From the NCBI RefSeq assembly GCF_001945665.1, contig NZ_CP015792.1, positions 1 through 32,294 of the forward strand: a stretch of 32,294 nucleotides of DNA. The letters run 5' to 3'. Source of the stretch: Borreliella mayonii (GTDB lineage Bacteria; Spirochaetota; Spirochaetia; Borreliales; Borreliaceae). The notes below the pieces were generated by a model, which did not search any database, was not told the origin of the DNA, and was given only the letters and a program-made list of their open reading frames with translations. A program made the translations under genes and the position numbers. Positions 26,260 through 32,294 of the stretch are shown here, piece by piece (position 1 is the first letter of the stretch; each line of letters begins with the position of its first letter).

Positions 26260-26823
26260 AGGATCATCTGTTTTTATAGAACTTTTATTGTTTTAATGAT
26301 CTAATAAGTTCTTTTTTATGATTGTTGAAAAAAATTCCTTATAGAGAACAATTGTTCAAGAAAATTTTTGATCTTTCCTCAAATCCGAGGTGTTTGCCTT
26401 ATCTAGGGTATCTTTTTTGAATCTAAGTGATTAATTGTCTGTTCTAGATTAAACTCTAAAATTGCTATACTATTTAATGCTTTACCTGGTGATTATAATG
26501 TTGGTTTATTAAATATTGTTGCAAATTTATTGAATTCATAGTCTGTTAAAAAACTATTTATAAAGTCGAAAGCCCCTTTATCTATCTAGAAAACTTTCTT
26601 ATTATTTTTATCATCTATAGGGTTTTGATCTACTGTTTCAGTTTGTAGTAGTTTGTGTTTGCCGATGCTTTCTTTAGTTGTCACTATTAAATTTTTTATT
26701 TCATTAATATATTCGTTTTTTTTATCAACATGTTTTTTTATTTCCGTTTCAGTGTCGTTTTGGCAGTACAGCTGCTTAAAAGTAAAAAAGCATAGATACA
26801 TAAAATTATTTTGTTTTTTATGA
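26260..26823 (-). pseudogene. P35/P37-related lipoprotein pseudogene, block copy B
   Basis: Second copy of the gene at 18626-19289. The original ATG is lost (TTTTCATAA where copy A has TTTATGATAA), but the leader still shows FLLLSSCTA in one frame. Then YINEIKNLIVTTKESIGKHK, FINSFLTDYEFNKFATIFNKPTL, SIAILEFNLEQTINHLDSKK and TLDKANTSDLRK follow with stops and shifts. The end is truncated relative to copy A. Clearly non-functional. Confidence 0.7.
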
Positions 26824-26966
26824 AAATATTCTCCTCAATTGATATAGATTAATTATAGTATTATGGTAGAGAACATGCAGAACAATACTAATACTGATTC
26901 AAAGTCAATTTTCTTAAAAATTAATTAATATACTTTTTTGTGGTATTGATAAGGTTAGTTTAAATG

Positions 26967-27080
26967 TTAGTTTTTCTTGAAAATTTTTTGTAAATTTAAA
27001 AATTTTTCTTCAAACTTCTTAGCATTATTTGCATATTTTCGGTCTTCTTTTAATAAGTTTATTTTTTCTTTACAATTTTA
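26967..27080 (-). pseudogene. Helical peptide remnant, counterpart of 19758-19868
   Basis: Reads KEKINLLKEDRKYANNAKKF and a short Lys/Phe-rich end, then stop at 26967. Just upstream another frame has SASDLNDWVDEVVFK (about 27080-27125), which might be part of the same former protein. Family unknown. Confidence 0.4.
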
Positions 27081-27083
27081 AAT

Positions 27084-28080
27084 ACAACTTCATCGACCCA
27101 ATCGTTAAGGTCTGAGGCGCTTATAATAAGCCAATTTATTCTTTTTTTTCTATTGGTTATACTCCTATTGTTCTTTTTCTTCCTATTATCAATAGTTCAT
27201 AAGATATTACAAATAATGGTAATTATAATATAAAAAATAATTTGGCTATGTTTATCTTTTGCATTAGTTTTCCTATACCTAATAATGAAAATTGGTGCAA
27301 TATCACAAACAATGCCAATTCTTCGATTAAATTTTTTGACGCAATTAAAATAACTTAGGTACTATAAAATTGGTTTGGTCTACTATTAACTTAGATGGTA
27401 TAAAATGGTTTGGTGGTGTGCCTTTTTCTATGACACTATAATTAATAGCTATTTCAAATAGAAGTTGCAATTAATTTAAACCCTTGAAAAATCCCAAATA
27501 TTTTAGCCAATTGAAAATTTAAGCTACAAGGAGGCTTTAATAAAATTTAATTGAGGGGGTTTGACATTTGAATCAGAAAAAGGTAACCTATAATTTATGA
27601 AAATTACAGAAATTAAAACTAATGAAGGAGCCCATTTTGATTTCAAAAAAATATCTTAACACTAGAGTAGTAGATAACACTCAAATTGTCAAGAATCAAA
27701 AAAAATATATTTTTTTTTGATCAACTTTTTTATCCTTTTCTGAAACCCATATTCAAATATTATTTGGTAAAGAGAAGATTAAAGTTCATCATTTATACAT
27801 TTCTATCTATGTTGAATTTTTGTTTATTTAATACAATTGGACTTTCATAAAATAAATTAATTGTGCTGAGAAATATAGAGAAAAAGCTGGAAATAAGTTT
27901 GAACAATCTTTCTTTAGATATAAAGTTAATACTGGTAAATAAATGTAAAATAAGTGTTAGTCGATTTGTTTAGAAATTGAGTGTTTAATTAAAAAACTAA
28001 TTTTTAGAATATATTGTGAGTATTAATCATAGCTAAAAGAGATTTATAAATAACATAAATGGTTTTTGTAAGAATAAATA
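27084..28080. other. Region upstream of the type IIG gene, no gene seen
   Basis: Close to 1 kb with stops in all frames. Small plus-strand pieces near 27569-27650 (NQKKVTYNLXKLQKLKLMKEPILISKKYL when joined) are not convincing. The promoter of the gene at 28081 should lie in its last 100 bases. No strong RBS is visible: only TAAGAAT lies 5-12 bases before the ATG. Confidence 0.4.
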
Positions 28081-31000
28081 ATGAAAATTAATGACATTGT
28101 AAAAACAAATGATCCAAACATATCTCTTTATAAGGAATTGTCAAAAGACTTCATAAAAAAAGAAAATATTGTTAAGTCAAAAAGCTTTTTTATTTTTTTA
28201 AAAAATAAAATTCAAGCTATAGATGATAATTCAACAGAAGCAAATATAGAGTCTTTGCTAAAGTCTATATTTGAAGAATTAGCTTATTCAGTAGAACAAC
28301 AGAAAGGTGGGCAAATAGAGGGAGTAGAGTCTAGAGTAGATATATTACTTTTTGAAAATGATAAAGATAAAGTAGATTTTAATAGTAAATTAGAAGAGGC
28401 TAAAAAAAATAATGAGCCTATCCCAGCCGAAGATATCTTACTTATAGTAGAAGTTAAGCGTCCTTCATTTGGTTTTAATACTAAAAATAAAGTAAAAGAA
28501 GCAGAAGATCAGCTATATAGATATCTGAATCAATATCAAAAACATTATGGGATACTTTCAAATGGAAAGGTGTGGAGATTATATGACAAATCGAAAGTAC
28601 TTTATGGAGAAAAAAGATATATTGAATTTGATTTTTCTAAAATTGCAGAAAAAGAAGAATATGAAGAACAAGAATGGTTTGTTTTATTTATTTACCTTAT
28701 AAGAAAAGAGAGATATCTAAAGACAAGCAATGTAATAGAAGTTGAAAAAGAACAAATAGCTAAAGAAAAAGAGATAATTCAAAAAACCCTAAGAGAGATA
28801 CTTTATGAGAAACCCGACGACTCTATAGTATTTAAAATTGCAAAAAATATATATGATAAAGAATTTAAAGTATCGGACAAAGAAATTACTAAGCTTGACT
28901 TAGATAAGATTCTTGAGGAGTCAATTATCTTTATTTTAAGAATATTTTTTATTGCATATATTGAAGATAACGACATTTTTAAGAAAATATTGGAAGAAAA
29001 CAAGCTATACAGATCTTCTATATCTTTTAGATATTTTTTTTATGATGAAAATACAAAAAAGAAATTAGGATATAAAAAAATAATAACAATTTTCAATTTA
29101 CTTGATAAAGGAAGTGATGCAATAAAGTTTCCTATATTTAATGGAGGATTATTTGCAGAAGATAAGGTTAAATATTTAAATAATGAAAGTTTACTCAGTA
29201 TTAGTGAACTTGAAGAAATATTAGTTAAAATACTATTCTTTGAAGAAAAAAATATTAAAGATGAAAAATTTGTAGAGTATTCAAAGTTAGATCCCAAAAG
29301 TTTTGGAGAATTATATGAAACTCTTCTTGAATATGACCTGAGAATTGCAGATACTACCGTTCATCGTATTGTTGAAGACGGGATTTATCTCATTCGCACT
29401 GAAGAAGAGCTTAAAAGCAAGCAGGCAAACAAAGTTGCTACCTACTATAAAGGCAATATTTATCTTACATCTAGATCACTTGATAGGAAAAAAAGTGGAG
29501 CATATTATACCCCAGATGACCTAACTAATTTTATGGTCACATCGTCAATTGAAGAACAGCTTAAAACAAAATCTCCTTTGGATATAAAAATCATAGATAA
29601 TTCTTGTGGGTCGGGTCATTTTTTAATTTCTTGTTTAGATTACTTAACAGAAAAAGTATGGTATCAGCTAGATAAATTTGAAGATGTAAAAAAAGAGCTT
29701 GAGAAAGAATATAGGACTATTCTTAAAGAAAGTGAAGAGTATGATGTTCAGGACAGTATAAATAAAGAATTAGTGCTTAAAAGGATGTTGCTAAAGAGGT
29801 GTATTTATGGTGTTGATATTAATCCTATTTCGGTTGAAATTACTATGTTAAGTTTGTGGATTAATACCTTTATTTTTGGAACACCATTGAGCTTTATTGA
29901 ACATCACATAAAAGTGGGAAATGCCCTTTTAGGGCATACTAAAGATGAATTTTTTAATATTACAAAAAAGAAATTTGAAAGTGGATTTTCTTTATTTAAA
30001 AAAAGAATTAAAGAAATTACAACTATTTTAGAAAATATCTATCAAAAAATTGAAGGTATTAATGATACTACTAAGGAAGATATAGAAAAATCTAAAAAGA
30101 TATACAAAGAATATGAGGAAAGTGAAAATATAGATAAGTTGAAAATAATATTTTCTCTAATTAAACTTTATTCATTATCTTTTGACAAATCTTTGAATAT
30201 AGAATTTAGTGATATTTCAGCTGTAATTAGTTTAATTGAAAATATTTTGTGTAATGAAACTTCTAGTGAAGATAAAGAAAAAATAGAAAAAATTAGAAAA
30301 TTAAGTAGCTACTATAAATTTTTCCATTATGGAATTGAATTCCCAGATATTCAAGAAGGATTTGATATTGTGATTGGTAATCCTCCATGGGAAAAAACTA
30401 AGTTTGATGAAGCTGAATTTTTCTCAAAACATATTCCTGGTTACAGAAAGCTAAGCATAAAAGAACAAAATAAAACAAAGCAAGGAATACTTAGTAAAGA
30501 TAATCATCCTTTGAGTATTGAATACAATGAAGAAAAAAATAGTATAAGTGCTATAAATAATATTTATAAATCTAATTTTAAAGACTTTACTAGTGGTGGA
30601 GACCCAAATCTTTTTAGATATTTTACTTCATTTAATTTAAAACTAATAAAACCAGGGGGCAATTTAACTTATTTGGTTCCTTCGAGCCTTTGGAGTGAAT
30701 TTAGTTCTAGAACATTAAGAAAACATATATTTGCTAACTATAAACTTAACTATATTTATCAATTTCAAAATCAAAGAAGATTTAAAGACGTGGTATCACT
30801 TTTTAAATTTGCAGTATTTCAACTTATTAATATTAAAGAATCCACATTTAGTTTTAAAGCAAAATTCATGATTCAGAACAATGATAATATTTTAAAAGAA
30901 ATAACTAAAGATTTAAAAGATGGAAAATACGATGCTTATAAAGGAGTTGAATTAAATATAAATCAAATTAAAAAACTATCTCCTATTCAGGAATCAATAA

Positions 31001-31896
31001 TAGAATTTAAAGGCAATGAAGAATTTAATCTTATTAACAAAATATTTAGTCAATTTAATACCCTTAGTGAAGAGTACATTAATTTTGGAGGAGGCCTACA
31101 TTTAACAAAGCATAAAGCATTGTATAAAGAATATAATAATGAAAACTTTATATTTCTTTATTCCGGATCTAATATTCATCAATTTAATTCAAGATTTTTT
31201 GAAGATAAAGACGCAAAAGAAAGTTCTAAATTACTGTGGATAGATAAAAAAGACTTAGAAAAAGTATTAACTAAAGATAATCACTTTCAAGCTGAAAGAG
31301 TGTTCTATAGAGGGATTGCAAGAAACACAGATGAAAGAACAATGATTAGTACATTATGCCCTAGAAATTGTTATTGTGTACATTCAATATATGTAAATTA
31401 TGAGAAAATACCAATATCTATTTATAAAAAATTATTTATTGTATCTATTTTTAACACATTTGTATTTGACTTTATGATTAGAAGATTTGTTAACTCAAAT
31501 GTGCTAAAACCATGTTTATATCAATGTTCCATGCCTCAACCTGAAGAAAAAGAAATTTTAAGTAATTCTTTATATTTAAATCTTGTGAAAAACACTTCTT
31601 TAATGATAGCTAAAAAGGATTCCGATAACTTTAAATATTTACTTTATTTAGAACATTTTGAGCTTAGCAAAGAAAAAGTTAATAAAATACTGAAACTAGA
31701 TAAAGAAGATGAATTTTTTAAAGAAAAAGAAAATGAAAACAATTTTATTGTAGCCAGTCTTTACTCATTAACTAAAGAAGATTTTATCATTTTACTTAGT
31801 GATTTTAAGGCATTAAAAAATAAAAAAGGAGAAGACTATATTTCGTCTTTAATAAAAGGATATGAAAATTATTTATTAAATAATAAAATTTTTTAA
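28081..31896 (+). CDS. Type IIG restriction-modification enzyme (BBE02/BBQ67/BBH09 family)
   Basis: A 1271-residue single-chain enzyme that both cuts DNA and methylates adenine. The N-terminus has a PD-(D/E)XK nuclease site: Asp87 in RVDILLF, then Glu124-Val-Lys126 in IVEVKRP, followed by QLYRY. A helical connector runs to about 450. The N6-adenine methylase spans about 470-800: GAYYTPDDLT (473-482), SAM-binding DNSCGSGHF (506-514), GVDINP (577-582) and catalytic NPPW (767-770). The C-terminal 400 residues should recognise the target. In B. burgdorferi such plasmid genes (BBE02, BBQ67) limit transformation by foreign DNA and set methylation patterns. Length agrees with these relatives. All key residues are present, so it should be active. 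It is the only long gene in the right 9 kb and lies 0.4 kb from the telomere. Confidence 0.93.
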   Translation: MKINDIVKTNDPNISLYKELSKDFIKKENIVKSKSFFIFLKNKIQAIDDNSTEANIESLLKSIFEELAYSVEQQKGGQIEGVESRVDILLFENDKDKVDFNSKLEEAKKNNEPIPAEDILLIVEVKRPSFGFNTKNKVKEAEDQLYRYLNQYQKHYGILSNGKVWRLYDKSKVLYGEKRYIEFDFSKIAEKEEYEEQEWFVLFIYLIRKERYLKTSNVIEVEKEQIAKEKEIIQKTLREILYEKPDDSIVFKIAKNIYDKEFKVSDKEITKLDLDKILEESIIFILRIFFIAYIEDNDIFKKILEENKLYRSSISFRYFFYDENTKKKLGYKKIITIFNLLDKGSDAIKFPIFNGGLFAEDKVKYLNNESLLSISELEEILVKILFFEEKNIKDEKFVEYSKLDPKSFGELYETLLEYDLRIADTTVHRIVEDGIYLIRTEEELKSKQANKVATYYKGNIYLTSRSLDRKKSGAYYTPDDLTNFMVTSSIEEQLKTKSPLDIKIIDNSCGSGHFLISCLDYLTEKVWYQLDKFEDVKKELEKEYRTILKESEEYDVQDSINKELVLKRMLLKRCIYGVDINPISVEITMLSLWINTFIFGTPLSFIEHHIKVGNALLGHTKDEFFNITKKKFESGFSLFKKRIKEITTILENIYQKIEGINDTTKEDIEKSKKIYKEYEESENIDKLKIIFSLIKLYSLSFDKSLNIEFSDISAVISLIENILCNETSSEDKEKIEKIRKLSSYYKFFHYGIEFPDIQEGFDIVIGNPPWEKTKFDEAEFFSKHIPGYRKLSIKEQNKTKQGILSKDNHPLSIEYNEEKNSISAINNIYKSNFKDFTSGGDPNLFRYFTSFNLKLIKPGGNLTYLVPSSLWSEFSSRTLRKHIFANYKLNYIYQFQNQRRFKDVVSLFKFAVFQLINIKESTFSFKAKFMIQNNDNILKEITKDLKDGKYDAYKGVELNINQIKKLSPIQESIIEFKGNEEFNLINKIFSQFNTLSEEYINFGGGLHLTKHKALYKEYNNENFIFLYSGSNIHQFNSRFFEDKDAKESSKLLWIDKKDLEKVLTKDNHFQAERVFYRGIARNTDERTMISTLCPRNCYCVHSIYVNYEKIPISIYKKLFIVSIFNTFVFDFMIRRFVNSNVLKPCLYQCSMPQPEEKEILSNSLYLNLVKNTSLMIAKKDSDNFKYLLYLEHFELSKEKVNKILKLDKEDEFFKEKENENNFIVASLYSLTKEDFIILLSDFKALKNKKGEDYISSLIKGYENYLLNNKIF

Positions 31897-32138
31897 CATA
31901 AATAAGTTAGTAGAAAAAATAAAAAATAAGATTTAAAATTGAGAAATTATCTAGAAAAAGAAAAGAATTAAGGTATTGCTTAAGATTTTTAAAATAGATA
32001 ATTTGGATAAAAAGAGTAGTGCAATATTTAAACCAATTAGAATAAATTTTCTGTTTGGCAGGTTTGCTTTTTAAAAAAAGTTGCATAAAAACATATTAGT
32101 ATATGTATTTCTATTTTAGAAACGTCAAAAAAATTTTA
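31897..32138. other. Right subtelomeric spacer
   Basis: AT-rich, no gene. No clear terminator follows the type IIG gene. Confidence 0.5.
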
Positions 32139-32231
32139 GTTTGAGATTTTCAGGTTAAAGTTTACGATTTTTGAAAAATACAAGTTAAAAATTTCAATTT
32201 TTGTATTAAAATTTAGGATTTTTGAGTTAAA
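32139..32231. repeat. Degenerate 21-bp tandem repeats near telomere
   Basis: Four imperfect units: GTTTGAGATTTTCAGGTTAA (32139), GTTTACGATTTTTGA with about 10 inserted bases (32160), ATTTCAATTTTTGTATTAAA (32191) and ATTTAGGATTTTTGAGTTAA (32211). All share an ATTTT(T)GA-like core and end in GTTAAA or ATTAAA. They may be worn subtelomeric repeats. Confidence 0.5.
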
Positions 32232-32254
32232 TGTTGAGGTATTATAGTTATTTA

Positions 32255-32294
32255 GAGTCAGTCAAAATGTATTTGTACTATTAAAAAATTATAT
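32255..32294. other. Right hairpin telomere of linear plasmid
   Basis: Read inward from the end the sequence is ATATAATTTTTTAATAGTAC followed by AAATACATTTTG. It has the tip-proximal TATAAT box (positions 2-7) and a TAGTA core at positions 15-19, the same place as in the left end and in known Borrelia telomeres. Confidence 0.75.

Larger units (their letters stand above)
25700..27080. repeat. Diverged direct repeat (block B) of 18140-19880 (block A)
   Basis: Similar stretches in the same order: TTTAATTTTTATAAATTAATATA (18158 and 25728 areas); AAATTTTATCTCTTAATGT (18311 and 25973); AAGCAATATTAATG (18523 and 26185) with AATAATAAACTTTTTTATTAG; the dead lipoprotein gene; and the short helical remnant. 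Copy B has lost about 130 bases after 26236. Both hold minus-strand pseudogenes, so the duplication is old. Confidence 0.7.

Noticed and set aside
28803..29297. Two minus-strand frames within the type IIG gene
   Set aside because: Ser/Leu/Ile-rich antisense shadows of a strongly supported gene.
1..32294. tRNA, rRNA or insertion sequence genes
   Set aside because: No clover-leaf-like or rRNA segments and no transposase with terminal repeats were seen by eye; a weak thought of a transposase at 10.3-11.2 kb found no DDE or HUH motif.

Overview
The window reads as a complete linear plasmid of a Lyme-disease spirochaete (Borrelia/Borreliella burgdorferi sensu lato). The DNA is very AT-rich. It carries several Borrelia-type lipoproteins, an intact four-gene plasmid maintenance cassette (PF57/62, PF50, PF32/ParA, PF49), a VraA-like repetitive antigen, and many decaying paralogues. 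Both ends look like Borrelia hairpin telomeres: a TAGTA core lies 15-19 nt from each end when each end is read inward. From memory, the combination of VraA (BBI16-like), an exported MTA/SAH nucleosidase (BBI06-like) and an MFS efflux protein (BBI26-like) around one partition cassette is closest to the lp28-4 type. That assignment is inference and was not searched.

Layout. 1-0.96 kb is the left subtelomere, with a scrap of a rep gene. 0.96-3.25 kb holds two apparently intact lipoprotein genes; a 43-nt near-perfect palindrome sits over the promoter area of the second. 3.3-4.35 kb is a decayed C-terminal part of a restriction-modification enzyme. 4.46-4.94 kb is a P13-family pseudogene. 5.28-5.81 kb is an orphan, frameshifted PF49 gene. 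6.15-8.5 kb has two dead P35/P37-type lipoprotein genes flanking a possible ClpP-like remnant. 8.5-9.7 kb is an MFS transporter split by one frameshift. 10.0-10.3 kb is a cluster of strong hairpins. 10.3-11.16 kb is an unrecognised decayed gene. 11.17-14.19 kb is the intact replication/partition operon on the minus strand. 14.2-16.8 kb has no intact gene. 16.8-17.76 kb is VraA. 18.1-19.9 kb and 25.7-27.1 kb are two diverged copies of one block, each holding a dead lipoprotein gene. 21.0-21.7 kb is another dead lipoprotein gene. 22.46-23.28 kb is the nucleosidase. 24.28-25.52 kb is a second, decayed partition cassette on the plus strand. 28.08-31.90 kb is a large intact type IIG restriction-methylation enzyme, followed by degenerate repeats and the right telomere.

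How it fits together. Only about nine or ten genes look functional: the maintenance operon that keeps the plasmid, two or three surface lipoproteins including VraA, the exported nucleosidase, the type IIG enzyme, and possibly one or two small ORFs. The rest is a record of earlier recombination. Parts of at least two other partition cassettes, a second and unrelated restriction enzyme, and repeated lipoprotein duplications suggest that the plasmid was assembled from pieces of several plasmids that then decayed. I did not find a convincing new multi-gene system. The best leads are the palindromes (at the 2.27 kb gene, between parA and PF49, and upstream of rep), the dead partition cassette with its PF50-ParA fusion, and the two unrelated restriction-enzyme lineages.
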